Part shown: positions 1 to 9,103 of the stretch, in pieces
Position numbering within the stretch: position 1 is the stretch's first letter
How the letters are laid out: each line of letters opens with the position of its first letter
From: Hirschia maritima DSM 19733
Lineage (GTDB): Bacteria; Pseudomonadota; Alphaproteobacteria; Caulobacterales; Hyphomonadaceae
DNA length: 64,000 nt
Assembly: GCF_000378345.1 (NCBI RefSeq)
Contig: NZ_KB899545.1
Location: forward strand, 558,001 to 622,000
Direction of reading: 5' to 3'
Position numbers and translations under genes: made by a program
The notes under the pieces: model-generated
Told to the model about the DNA's origin: nothing
Seen by the model: the letters and a program-made list of their open reading frames with translations, nothing else
The model's database searches: none

Positions 1-1374
1 CCCAATATCGCCTTGCATAAAAGTAATAGGGACGAACACTGAGATGAGCACCAAAGTCGTAGCGATCACGGCGAATCCGACTTGTTTCGAACCTTTGTAA
101 GCTGCGACGAGGGGTGTTTCTCCGAATTCTTCTATACGCCTATGTAGATTTTCTAAGACAACAATTGCATCATCCACGACTAGTCCGATTGCAAGAACCA
201 GCGCAAGCAACGTTATTAAATTGACCGATAACCCAAATGCAAAAAGTACTGTGAAGGTTGCGATAATTGAAACAGGAACAGTTATTGCCGGTATGAGTGT
301 CGCTCGCCAACTCCCGAGGAAAAGGAAAATAACCAAAGTCACCAATGCAACAGCAATACACAGTGTTATATAAACTTCTCGGATAGAAGCTTCGATGAAT
401 ATTGAACTATCGTAATTTGTTACAATCTGCATTCCGTCTGGTAGAGTAGGCGCCAGCTCAGCTGCTAGCGCTTTGGCTCCCTTTGCGACATCGATAGTAT
501 TAGCAGTAGATTGTTTGATCATGCCCAATCCCACCATGGGAACACCATTCCCTCTGAACATGATCCGATCTTCAGAAGTTCCAAGCTCAACTCGAGCAAC
601 ATCACCTAATCTAACCAGGTAACCATCATCGCCTACTGCGACAACCAGCTCAGCAAACTGTTTGGGTGTTTGGAAAGTCCTATCAATCCTTAGCGTATAG
701 TTTCGTGAGCCATTTTCCAGAGCACCAGCGGGCGCTTCGATATTTTCACTACGTAAAGCACGTTGGATGTCGGGAACTGTTAAATCACGAGCTGCCAATT
801 GACGGCGATCAATCCACACGCGAAGTGCATAATCCTTTCTACCTCCAATCCGAACCCGAGCTACACCATCTAGAGCAGAAAATCGGTCAACCAAGTATCT
901 ATTGGCATAATCAGACAATTCCACCGTACTCATATTATCGCTTGATAGATTTAACCATAAAATCACATCATCATTTGAATCGGCTTTTTCAACTTCAGGA
1001 GGATCCACTTCCGGGGGAAGCGCACGTGCAGCACCTGAAATTCGATCTCTGATGTCGTTGGCTGCTGCATCAATGTCTTGTCCAGTGTTAAACTCAATTG
1101 ATATATCTGAACGGCCATCTCTAGACCGTGAATTGATAAAACGGATTCCCTCAACTCCAGCAATTCTATCTTCTAATACTTGAGTAATGCGTGTTTCAAC
1201 TATGCTTGCAGATGCACCCGGATAGCGCGTACTTATTGAAACTATAGGGGCGTCGATGTCAGGATATTCACGAAGGGGAAGTCGATCAAAAGATACGATC
1301 CCAAACATAAGCAATACAAATGCTATAACAGAAGCAAAAACAGGCCGTTTAACCGAGACATCTGACAGAACCAT
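1..1374 (-). CDS. RND multidrug efflux pump permease, N-terminal part (runs off left edge)
   Basis: Inner-membrane, proton-driven RND (HAE1 type) efflux pump; the first 458 residues are present and the rest lies beyond the window. The reading frame is open from an ATG at 1374 to base 1. The N terminus has a cytoplasmic stub and first membrane helix (about residues 13-30), followed by the family motif LREYPDIDAP and the porter domain. The paired aspartates of helix 4 (GLVVDDAIVVLEN, D401 and D402) that carry protons in AcrB are intact. The gene begins 3 bases after the adaptor stop codon, so it is the last gene of a three-gene outer-membrane factor/adaptor/pump operon. The substrate cannot be told from sequence. 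Confidence 0.93.
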   Translation of the reverse strand, partial: MVLSDVSVKRPVFASVIAFVLLMFGIVSFDRLPLREYPDIDAPIVSISTRYPGASASIVETRITQVLEDRIAGVEGIRFINSRSRDGRSDISIEFNTGQDIDAAANDIRDRISGAARALPPEVDPPEVEKADSNDDVILWLNLSSDNMSTVELSDYANRYLVDRFSALDGVARVRIGGRKDYALRVWIDRRQLAARDLTVPDIQRALRSENIEAPAGALENGSRNYTLRIDRTFQTPKQFAELVVAVGDDGYLVRLGDVARVELGTSEDRIMFRGNGVPMVGLGMIKQSTANTIDVAKGAKALAAELAPTLPDGMQIVTNYDSSIFIEASIREVYITLCIAVALVTLVIFLFLGSWRATLIPAITVPVSIIATFTVLFAFGLSVNLITLLALVLAIGLVVDDAIVVLENLHRRIEEFGETPLVAAYKGSKQVGFAVIATTLVLISVFVPITFMQGDIG

Positions 1375-1377
1375 CTC

Positions 1378-2448
1378 TTAGTCCTCAAGCGTTTTGGGAG
1401 TGGATAGGGCAGAAGATAGAGTTGATTGCTGGGCAATCTGCACAGCGCTTCCATTGCGAACGCGAGTCAAACCTTCAGTAATGACTGTTTCTCCTAAGTC
1501 TAACCCACTAATGATTTCAACATATCCACTATCTCGTGTGCCTATTTGTATTTGTTTTCTTTCTGCATTTCCGTCAGCGTTGATGATGAAAACAAATGAA
1601 TCGGGTCCGATTGAAACAATGGCCTCTTGGGGAATAGCAAGAGAAGTACGGTTGTTCGCGTACAATGATACCCGCATAAACATTCCTGCTTTGAGTATGA
1701 GGTCCGTGTTTTCAATAGTGGCTCGAGCTCTAATTGAGCGGGAGACTGGATCAATAGAATTATCAATACTTGTAAGTTCACCGGTAAATATCTCACCTGG
1801 AAGATCATCTGTTGCCGCATCAATTTTGAGACCAACATTCAAAGAACGCAAAAACGTAGAAGGGACCGTAAATTCAAGTTTCATTTTTGAATCGTCGATT
1901 AATGTTGTGACCACATCTCCGGGACGGATGTAGGACCCCACGCTAACTTGTCTAAACCCTAAAACGCCGCTGAACGGTGCGACTAAAACACGATCTTTCT
2001 GTCGAGATTGAACCGCACGCAATTGAGCACTTGCGTTGGAGAGGTTGCGGCGGGCTTGATCTAACTCAGACGCGGAAACGGCCTCTTTCTCAGCTAATCT
2101 TTGGATACGTTCAAATTGTTGCTTCGCTTCCTCCGTAGTTGCTTCAGCAGCTTGGACAAGCGCAACTTGTTCACGTTGAGCCAATGATAGAAGCGTTTTC
2201 CCTTTGTCCACACGCTGACCGTCCTCGAAAAACAAAGCTGTAATTCTATCAGCGGCGTTTAGTGTTAGTTCCACGCGTTCATTTGGTTCAAGCGTCCCTA
2301 AAGCTTCGATATGCAGTGAGAAGGGGTGCTCGGTCACTTTAGTCACAAAGACGCTTGGGGGCGGTCTCTTTCCACCGGCGCGCTGAGCCTTTGCTGGCAG
2401 TGCGTTTAAGAGCACGACGATGGTTAGGATAAGAATTGATCTAATCAT
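1378..2448 (-). CDS. RND efflux periplasmic adaptor (membrane fusion protein)
   Basis: Periplasmic adaptor linking the RND pump to the outer-membrane channel. I place the start at the internal ATG at 2448, because the protein then begins with a clean signal peptide (MIRSILILTIVVLLNALPAKA) and the ATG overlaps the upstream stop codon by 8 bases (ATGATTAG). A start at 2553 would only add a piece read inside the upstream gene. The 356-residue protein has the expected order: lipoyl/barrel-sandwich half, an alpha-hairpin coiled coil (EEAKQQFERIQRLAEKEAV region), second lipoyl half (VLVAPFSGVLGFRQVSVG), beta barrel and membrane-proximal domain. Family HlyD/MexE-like. It is the middle gene of the efflux operon. 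Confidence 0.92.
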   Translation of the reverse strand: MIRSILILTIVVLLNALPAKAQRAGGKRPPPSVFVTKVTEHPFSLHIEALGTLEPNERVELTLNAADRITALFFEDGQRVDKGKTLLSLAQREQVALVQAAEATTEEAKQQFERIQRLAEKEAVSASELDQARRNLSNASAQLRAVQSRQKDRVLVAPFSGVLGFRQVSVGSYIRPGDVVTTLIDDSKMKLEFTVPSTFLRSLNVGLKIDAATDDLPGEIFTGELTSIDNSIDPVSRSIRARATIENTDLILKAGMFMRVSLYANNRTSLAIPQEAIVSIGPDSFVFIINADGNAERKQIQIGTRDSGYVEIISGLDLGETVITEGLTRVRNGSAVQIAQQSTLSSALSTPKTLED

Positions 2449-3925
2449 TGGAAATTCCTGTGGTGTCTTTGCTGCGATGGGTTTCCAAATCATCGGAATT
2501 CCAAATGCCTCCCATACTACGATAAATGAGTATGGCGCGTCGTGAGGTTTCAATTTGACTTTGTACCAGCTGATCTTCTGCGTTTAACAAAGTTCTTTGT
2601 GCATCTATGACGTCCAGATAGTCGTCTAGACCTTCTTCGAAGCGTATTCTAGCTAGATCGTGAGCTGTTGCGGCGGATGCTGCTGCCTTTTTTAAATCTT
2701 TAAGGCGTTTCCGCTCCTGCAGGTAAGATATAGCAGAAGTTTCAACATCGGATATAGCAGCTACGATGGCTTGTTCATAGACTGCCTGAGCTGCTTGTGT
2801 ACGTGCGTCAGCAATATCAATATTTGCATATGTTCGTCGTAAATCTGGGCCAGCCCAAGTGATGCTTGGGCCTATACCCAACCCAAAGGTATTTAGATCT
2901 CCAAAATTACTCGAATCATCAAACAAATTACTGAAAGTCAGATCAAACTGAATCCGTGGTAGCAATTGAGTTCGAGCTTCTCGGCTGCTTGCCAGTTGGC
3001 CTATTAACTGTGCTTTAGCATGGCGAATGTCTGGACGCCTTTCCACCAACTCAATGGGAGTAGAAACGGTAGGAGGTTTTAGAACCTTAGGAATTTCAAA
3101 TGAACTTTGTGTTGTGCTTTTTAATTCGTAGAATTTCTTGTCTTCTGGATCATCGGATCGAGTTAACGTCCGAAGTGAAATCAAGGCCGTTTCCAGGGTG
3201 GTTTCTAGTCGTGGTATAGAGGCGAGTGTTGTATGATATTGTGACTCAGCTCTTGCTAAATCCAAGAGCGTAGCACGGCCATTATCATACAAATCACGTA
3301 GAATATTTAGTCCGTCTAGTTGAGCTGAAGCATTACTATTGGCAACTTGCAGGCGCCGTTGAGCACCGCGCGTAGCAATGTAAGCAAGCGCGGTATCACT
3401 AGCGATTGTTACTGCGGTGTCGCGAAGTAATTCTTGGGAAGCAAGCTCCGTCGCATTTGCAGCAGCTATTTGTGCTGAAACACGTCCAACCCAATCCCAT
3501 TCCCATGAAGCACCCAATTGAAGAGAACCATCTAGTTCAAAATTTTGTCCCGCGGCAGCACTACGTCCATACTCAAGTGATGAACCTGAAGAGGTTATAG
3601 GTGTTCGAGAAAGAAGCTCTCTTGCTAAAATTGCTCTTGAGGTTTTTAAGTTTGCAAAGGCTACTTCAATGGAGGCATTTTCCGCTAGCGCTTTTTCTAC
3701 AAAGTAACTCAATAAATCGTCTTCAAAACTTATCCACCAATTCTTATCTGATGGAAGTGCCGCAACTGATAACGCAGCTTCATCGGAAGCAATAAAGTTA
3801 TCTTTTAGACTCATTTCTTCTATCGAAGGCATGTTGGGTGTTGCGCATGCTCCCACTAATATGGGGACACCAAGGGCCAAAGAGATACTTATCTTGTTCT
3901 CAGGTAAAAAGTCAGTAGATTTCAT
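2441..3925 (-). CDS. TolC/NodT-type outer membrane efflux lipoprotein
   Basis: Outer-membrane factor of an RND tripartite pump. The 494-residue protein has a lipoprotein signal with lipobox LVGAC at about residues 23-27, then the two repeated helical-barrel halves typical of the NodT subfamily. Recognisable features are KNWWISFEDDLLSYFVEKAL near the N terminus, ERRPDIRHAKAQL in the middle and a second coiled-coil repeat ending at DYLDVIDAQRTLLNAEDQL. It is the first gene of the operon and overlaps the adaptor gene by 8 bases. A dyad at about 4213-4233 upstream could be the operator of an unlinked repressor; no regulator gene is adjacent in the window. Confidence 0.92.
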   Translation of the reverse strand: MKSTDFLPENKISISLALGVPILVGACATPNMPSIEEMSLKDNFIASDEAALSVAALPSDKNWWISFEDDLLSYFVEKALAENASIEVAFANLKTSRAILARELLSRTPITSSGSSLEYGRSAAAGQNFELDGSLQLGASWEWDWVGRVSAQIAAANATELASQELLRDTAVTIASDTALAYIATRGAQRRLQVANSNASAQLDGLNILRDLYDNGRATLLDLARAESQYHTTLASIPRLETTLETALISLRTLTRSDDPEDKKFYELKSTTQSSFEIPKVLKPPTVSTPIELVERRPDIRHAKAQLIGQLASSREARTQLLPRIQFDLTFSNLFDDSSNFGDLNTFGLGIGPSITWAGPDLRRTYANIDIADARTQAAQAVYEQAIVAAISDVETSAISYLQERKRLKDLKKAAASAATAHDLARIRFEEGLDDYLDVIDAQRTLLNAEDQLVQSQIETSRRAILIYRSMGGIWNSDDLETHRSKDTTGISND

Positions 3926-4406
3926 GTGAATTGGTGCACTATTTGAGTTTCAGATTATTCGGACGTAATTCTTAGTAGACGAAGAAAACTACCGCTCCAG
4001 ATCTTTAACAGATCGTGCGATGAATATCCTTCTTTCAAAATCCATCCAGTTTTCATAGGAATTATCCATAAATCCTCACAGTCAAACGCGCTCTGCATTT
4101 TGTTACACGATGGCATAGCAGAATCCCGTCGAAAGAGACTCTAAATTTTTCGTGATCAAGATACACTTCATGCAGAGACTGAAAGCAGTGTAGGTCAATT
4201 CATTATTTGTTGCGTAACACTATGTGTATTACGAAGTGCTCGAACATTGAACAATCGTGCCAGTTTCTTTGTCTGATTCAAGTCATTTCTTGTGATCGTA
4301 TCGATCATTCTTGCCTGAAATTTTCCTTACTTCATCTTAGTAAATGATTGGCCGTCAGGCTTTCCCAAAAGCAAATATTTGAAAATCGATTGGATAATTA
4401 AGTCGT
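3926..4406. other. Intergenic region between divergent efflux operon and ANTAR regulator
   Basis: About 480 bases without a convincing ORF. It must hold the promoters for the leftward efflux operon and the rightward regulator gene. The one structure I see is an imperfect dyad at 4213-4233 with arms CGTAA and TTACG around a partly symmetrical centre. No RNA gene or repeat is recognised. Confidence 0.4.
4213..4233. promoter_or_regulatory. Imperfect palindrome, possible operator
   Basis: The 21-base element has outer arms CGTAA (4213-4217) and TTACG (4229-4233), and inner bases CAC/GTG that are also nearly symmetrical. Size and symmetry fit a TetR- or MarR-type dimer site upstream of the efflux operon. 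No regulator is linked, so this is only a candidate. Confidence 0.25.
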
Positions 4407-5018
4407 ATGGACGCGAGCGCATCTGTAAAATCTAAATCTTTGCGAGCTCTGCTGATGTCTGATGATAATAAAAGCACTCAGATTATTGAAGCTGGTTTGT
4501 TGGGCCTGGTTGATTTGGCAAAAATCGAAGGGTGGAATGAAGAAAAGTTATTAGACAGGCTCGCCCAAGAAAAATTTGATTTTCTCATGTTACACAAAGT
4601 AGAGACTAATCAAGCATTACTCCAAATGTTGAACGTGATCGCGTCAAATTCTCCTCTACCGGTTGTCTTGTTTGTAGATGCTGATGAGCAATATATGGCA
4701 CGGGAAGTCGTGCGAGCAGGGGTAGCTTCCTATGTTATAGATGGGCTGTATTCTTCGAGAATAGCTCCATTAGTTTTTGTTGCTGTAGAAAGATTTCAGT
4801 TCAGTGATGCTCTGCAAAAAGAGCTCAAAAAAACTAAAGCTGATCTTGCTGATCGCAAACTTATAGAGCGTGCAAAAGGCTTTCTTATGAAAGATCGCGG
4901 ATTAAGTGAAGACGAAGCCTACAATGTGATGCGGAAAATGGCGATGGCTCAAGCACGTTCAATAAGAGACATAGCATCAACGATCATTTCATTCAGTCAA
5001 ATGATCCCGCGTAAGTGA
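4407..5018 (+). CDS. NasT-like ANTAR-domain RNA-binding response regulator
   Basis: A 203-residue protein with a receiver-like N-terminal half and a C-terminal ANTAR domain (about 138-198; LIERAKGFLMKDRGLSEDEA, then the RxMAMxxxRSIRDIA helix). ANTAR domains bind paired hexaloop hairpins in mRNA leaders and cause antitermination; NasT does this for nitrate-assimilation genes. Here no nitrate gene or nasS sensor is adjacent. The receiver half looks degenerate: the strand that should end in the phospho-acceptor aspartate reads FDFLMLHKVET, without an obvious Asp. It may therefore be controlled by protein binding rather than phosphorylation. A 430-base leader before the next gene is a possible target. 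Family confidence is high; the target is unknown. Confidence 0.85.
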   Translation: MDASASVKSKSLRALLMSDDNKSTQIIEAGLLGLVDLAKIEGWNEEKLLDRLAQEKFDFLMLHKVETNQALLQMLNVIASNSPLPVVLFVDADEQYMAREVVRAGVASYVIDGLYSSRIAPLVFVAVERFQFSDALQKELKKTKADLADRKLIERAKGFLMKDRGLSEDEAYNVMRKMAMAQARSIRDIASTIISFSQMIPRK

Positions 5019-5451
5019 GAGCGGTAGCGCATTTTTATCAATCCTGTTTTCTTTCCCAATAACAATTGTTCTGGCAACAACCTTTGGTTTATATATGCAA
5101 AAAAGCATACATAAACGAGAGAGCTCTGCGTATTATTCAATCGCCAAATCTCACAATATGACAAAATATTGAGCAGAAACTTTCTCTTTCAACAAAATGG
5201 TCAGTTTTCGTTGTAAAATTAATAAATCCAACCTTTCAATTAAATCATGGTCCAAAGGCGGGGCATGTAAACGGTGTTGCAAAGATGATAACACCCAAGG
5301 CAATCAAAGCCACTAAAAATGTTGTTAAATAACAACACCATAAAACCAACCATTCTTAAAATTAACGTAAATTCGGCGGGGAAACTAATCCGAGTTTAAT
5401 ACGTCCTGATTGCATCTCCCATACCGTGCAATCTGGCCGAGGGGTCTGAAT
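5019..5451. other. Long leader region upstream of TonB receptor
   Basis: About 430 bases without a gene between the ANTAR regulator and the TonB receptor. It contains a small hairpin (GGTGTT at 5273-5278 pairing with AACACC at 5290-5295) and a near-perfect palindrome at 5320-5337. It ends with a good ribosome binding site (GAGGGG about 8 bases before the ATG at 5452). I looked for the paired hexaloop hairpins recognised by ANTAR proteins and could not convincingly identify them by eye. Confidence 0.4.
5320..5337. promoter_or_regulatory. Palindrome upstream of TonB receptor, candidate operator
   Basis: Perfect 8-base inverted repeat TGTTGTTA / TAACAACA separated by two A residues. It lies about 115 bases before the receptor start. 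It could bind a dimeric repressor or form a small hairpin in the leader RNA. No cognate regulator is identified. Confidence 0.3.
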
Positions 5452-8094
5452 ATGAAATTCTCTTTCAAAAAATACTTATTAGCTTGTGTCGTCACAATGT
5501 CTGGTGTTTCCGCTTATGCGCAAGATGCTGACAGTGATTCTTCCGTAACTGAAGAAAAAGTCATGGACGCAATTGTTGTAACAGGTGCGCTTGGTAAGGC
5601 CAGATCCGTTGCAGATTCTACTGTTCCGATTGATGTGTTGTCAGGCGAAGAAATTACGGCAGTACCATTCACAGATGCCAATGATATCATCAAAACACTA
5701 GTTCCGTCTTACTCAATCTCTCGCCAACCAATTTCCGATGGTGGTACTTTTGTTCGTCCCGCTTCGCTGCGTGGTATGCCAAACGACAAGACACTTGTTC
5801 TCGTAAATGGAAAACGACGCCACAGATCACCTCTAGTTCAAATCGGTGGATCAGGTACGCAGGGACCGGATATTGCCACAATCCCAGCCGTCGCGCTGAA
5901 GAGCGTTGAAGTATTGCGAGACGGTGCTGCTGCACTTTATGGATCAGACGCCATCGCTGGAGTGCTAAATTTTCAATTAAAAGACGCACCCGATGGTGGT
6001 GTAATCACAACCGACATCGGTAAATTTTATGAAGGGGATGGCTTTCAAACGACATTTGCCGGAAATGTTGGTTTAGCACTTGGTGAGAATGGTTTCCTAA
6101 ATGTTTCAGCGGAATATACCGCCGCCGATGCTACAGTACGTGCAGAGCAATATTGTGAAAGCTGGTTCTGTGTAAATCCCGATGACCCGCGTTTTAGTGA
6201 ACAACGCATTCTTGATTTTGGAGCTGATCCTGAGGCTTTTGTAGCTGCCGCACAAGCAATGGGCCAAGACATTCATGGTGCTGAAGTTGTTCAACCTTGG
6301 GGACAACCGCCAATTGACGCTTTCAGAGCTTTTGCAAACTTCGGCTATGATATTGGTGATAACGCAGAGTTGTACGCTTTTGGAAATTATTCTCAATCAA
6401 CATCTGATGGAAGTTTCTTTTATCGTTATCCTGGCAATGGAACAATTGAATTCCTTAGATTAGAGGATGGCTCTGAGTATAGCCCATTAGAAATTTTCCC
6501 AGGTGGTTTTACGCCACGTTTCAAAGGTGATGTGACTGATTACTCTGGTTTGGCTGGAATAAAGGGTGACCTAGGTGGTTTTACTTATGACGTTAGCGGA
6601 AGGATGGGTCACAGTGAGATTCAATATACACTGTATAATACTATTAATCCTTCATTGGGACCTGATACGCCGACATTATTCCGACCCGGTGACCTAATCA
6701 ACGAAGAAATGCAATTCCAAGCGGATTTCACCAAAGACGTTGATTTCGGATTCTCTGAATCTGCAACATTTGCTTTCGGAGTCTCATATCTTGATGAAAG
6801 CTATGAAATCAAAGAAGGGAGCCCTGATTCATATGCACCTGGGCCATTTGCCGGACAAGATCCATTTGGGTTTTGTTCAGATGAATCTTTGGTTGCAGAT
6901 CGTACTCCAACAACGACTGGGGCAGCTGTCATTGCGGCTGGATCGACATTAAATTGTGCTGATACTGATGATTCAGTTTATAATGTTGTAGGTGTCGGAT
7001 CTAACGGGTTTCCAGGTTATTCTCCCGAGTTTTCAGATTCATATGAGCGCGATTCATATGCGGCGTATTTTGCACTAGAAATGGATCTAACTGATAAGTT
7101 CGCGTTAGATACTGCGATACGTTATGAAAACTATTCAGATTTCGATGCAGAAACTGTTTGGAAAGTCGCCGGCCGATACAGCGTAACGGAATTCTTGAAC
7201 CTAAGAGGTTCGGTTGGTACAGGTTTCCGCGCTCCTACACCAGGGCAGCAGGGAACAACCAACGTTTCAACTAGGTTGCCGAATGGTTTCCCTGTCGCAA
7301 CTGGTCTTTTCCCCGCTGGTGGTGCCATAGCTGGTGCCTTGGGAGCAGTTCCACTAGCACCTGAAAAATCTACTAATTACACTTTGGGTGCAACGTTTAA
7401 CGCTGGAGACTTCTCTTTAACGTTAGATTTCTACAGCATTGCATTAGAAGATCGCCTGAACGCGATTTCTACTCAAGATGTTTCCGCTGATCCAACAGCG
7501 GGACAAGCATATTTGAACTTCCTTGCGTTAGAGGGTGCCGGAGTTGTTGGAGCAGAATCTATCGGAGGTGTGTTCTACTTCCAGAATGCATTTGATACTT
7601 TAACTCAAGGTGTTGATATTGTTGCAACTTATGATCTTGATTGGAGCAATGGACACTCTTCTTCATTTACTGGATCTGTGAATTACAATACCACGGAATT
7701 CGATAGCGAAGTAAACGAGTTCTTCAACGCTGAAGCTCAATTTGATTTCGAAAACGGTAGCCCAGAATGGAGAGGTGTATTTACTGCAACTCACCAGGCT
7801 GGACCGGTCGGATTTCTTGCACGCGCCAACTATTATGGCTCATACGAAAATTCAAATGGAGGCAGCACTGTCTCTGTAATCCAGGAATTTGACCCTGAGA
7901 TACTAGTGGACCTGGAAGTGTCTTTTGATGTTTCCGATGACTTAACGATTGCATTGGGTGCTAGAAATGCATTCGATGAATACCCTGATGCGGGTACAAT
8001 TGGGGAGACATGCTGTGGTCGCATTTATCGCTCCGATTCTGTCGTTGATTGGCAAGGAGGATACTACTATCTGAGAGGTGTCGCGACGTTCTAA
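5452..8094 (+). CDS. TonB-dependent outer membrane receptor
   Basis: An 880-residue TonB-dependent receptor for active uptake across the outer membrane. The start at 5452 is chosen because GAGGGG lies about 8 bases upstream and the protein then begins with a signal peptide (residues 1-24, cut after AYAQ). The TonB-box-like segment DAIVVTGALG is followed by the plug domain (about 45-170; PSYSISRQP, VLVNGKRRH, LRDGAAALYGSDAIAGVLNF) and a 22-strand-type barrel ending in the aromatic terminus YYYLRGVATF. Extracellular loops contain several cysteines, which is common when the ligand is large. It is followed by a TauE/SafE permease and a Tat-exported aminotransferase, suggesting an organic nitrogen- or sulfur-containing ligand, but this is inference only. 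Confidence 0.93.
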   Translation: MKFSFKKYLLACVVTMSGVSAYAQDADSDSSVTEEKVMDAIVVTGALGKARSVADSTVPIDVLSGEEITAVPFTDANDIIKTLVPSYSISRQPISDGGTFVRPASLRGMPNDKTLVLVNGKRRHRSPLVQIGGSGTQGPDIATIPAVALKSVEVLRDGAAALYGSDAIAGVLNFQLKDAPDGGVITTDIGKFYEGDGFQTTFAGNVGLALGENGFLNVSAEYTAADATVRAEQYCESWFCVNPDDPRFSEQRILDFGADPEAFVAAAQAMGQDIHGAEVVQPWGQPPIDAFRAFANFGYDIGDNAELYAFGNYSQSTSDGSFFYRYPGNGTIEFLRLEDGSEYSPLEIFPGGFTPRFKGDVTDYSGLAGIKGDLGGFTYDVSGRMGHSEIQYTLYNTINPSLGPDTPTLFRPGDLINEEMQFQADFTKDVDFGFSESATFAFGVSYLDESYEIKEGSPDSYAPGPFAGQDPFGFCSDESLVADRTPTTTGAAVIAAGSTLNCADTDDSVYNVVGVGSNGFPGYSPEFSDSYERDSYAAYFALEMDLTDKFALDTAIRYENYSDFDAETVWKVAGRYSVTEFLNLRGSVGTGFRAPTPGQQGTTNVSTRLPNGFPVATGLFPAGGAIAGALGAVPLAPEKSTNYTLGATFNAGDFSLTLDFYSIALEDRLNAISTQDVSADPTAGQAYLNFLALEGAGVVGAESIGGVFYFQNAFDTLTQGVDIVATYDLDWSNGHSSSFTGSVNYNTTEFDSEVNEFFNAEAQFDFENGSPEWRGVFTATHQAGPVGFLARANYYGSYENSNGGSTVSVIQEFDPEILVDLEVSFDVSDDLTIALGARNAFDEYPDAGTIGETCCGRIYRSDSVVDWQGGYYYLRGVATF

Positions 8095-8117
8095 ATCCTA
8101 AACATTTAACACTCATC

Positions 8118-8143
8118 GAGAGATGGCGATGACGCCATCTCTC
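8118..8143 (+). terminator. Hairpin after TonB receptor gene
   Basis: Perfect 11-base stem (GAGAGATGGCG / CGCCATCTCTC) with a four-base loop, 24 bases after the stop codon. The T tract is weak, so it may be a partial terminator or an mRNA-stabilising hairpin that still lets the TauE/SafE gene 50 bases on be transcribed. Confidence 0.65.
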
Positions 8144-8194
8144 ATATTGTTCTGAAGCAAAAAAGCATGATTATCATGCAATACGAGTTATAAA

Positions 8195-9103
8195 ATGTGG
8201 GTAGAATTTGATCCAGTTGTCGTCGGTCAACAGGTTGCGATATTGATGATCGCAGGACTAGCTGCCGGATTCCTAGCGGGATTATTTGGTATCGGAGGCG
8301 GCTTTGTAGTGGTCCCGGCTTTATTGTTAGTGTTTGGATATTTTGGCGTTGATCCAGAAGTTTTGACACATATTGCAATCGGGACTTCTCTAGCAACTAT
8401 TATCGTAACATCAGCAAGGTCCGTACATGCGCATCACAAAAGAGGTGCTGTTGATTTTAAGATCATTCGAGAATGGACACCATGGTTGGTGGTAGGAGTT
8501 CTTATAGGTCTATTGTTGGCCAAAATAATGGATGGTCGATCATTGAAGTGGATATTCTCTATTGGGGTTTTCCTCATGGGAATTCACTTTATCAGACCTT
8601 TAATTTCCTCAACAAAGCATAATTACAAGCATATGCCACAAGGTGTTCCTTTAGCGCTTATAGCAACATTTTTGGGCGCTTTTTCAGCACTTCTTGGTAT
8701 TGGTGGTGGAACGATTGCGGTTCTTGTGATGACCATTTGTGGCCGATCAGTTCATCAATCAGTGGCAACCGCGGCTGGGTTTGGAGTTGTTATTGCCGTT
8801 CCAGGTGCACTAGGTTTTGTGCTTCTTGGTTTAGGAAATGAGACGCTTCCTTTTGGATCCTTTGGTTACATCAACCTTCTTGCAGTTGTGGCTCTAACTG
8901 CAATGTCCTTCATCACTGCACCTTTAGGGGCGAAAGCTGCCCATTCAATGAATGGTCCTGCACTAAAGCGTGTGTTCGGAATATATCTCGTCGCGACTTC
9001 GATTGTTGTGTTCTTTAACGCAATTTATTCACCCAACAAAATGCCAGATGAAGTCACAATGGCTTCATCTGAAACTTTCACCTCAGCAAAAGGGGGGCTC
9101 TAA
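8195..9103 (+). CDS. TauE/SafE family membrane permease
   Basis: A 302-residue polytopic membrane protein of the TauE/SafE (DUF81) family, whose characterised members export sulfite, sulfoacetate or related anions. The two internal repeats are visible, each with the glycine-rich signature: AGLFGIGGGFVVVPALLLV near residue 28 and SALLGIGGGTIAVLVMTI near 165. About eight hydrophobic segments are present. The stop codon overlaps the ATG of the next gene by one base (TAATG), so it is translationally coupled to the aminotransferase. Together with the upstream receptor this may be a small uptake/processing unit. The ion transported cannot be assigned. Confidence 0.88.
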   Translation: MWVEFDPVVVGQQVAILMIAGLAAGFLAGLFGIGGGFVVVPALLLVFGYFGVDPEVLTHIAIGTSLATIIVTSARSVHAHHKRGAVDFKIIREWTPWLVVGVLIGLLLAKIMDGRSLKWIFSIGVFLMGIHFIRPLISSTKHNYKHMPQGVPLALIATFLGAFSALLGIGGGTIAVLVMTICGRSVHQSVATAAGFGVVIAVPGALGFVLLGLGNETLPFGSFGYINLLAVVALTAMSFITAPLGAKAAHSMNGPALKRVFGIYLVATSIVVFFNAIYSPNKMPDEVTMASSETFTSAKGGL

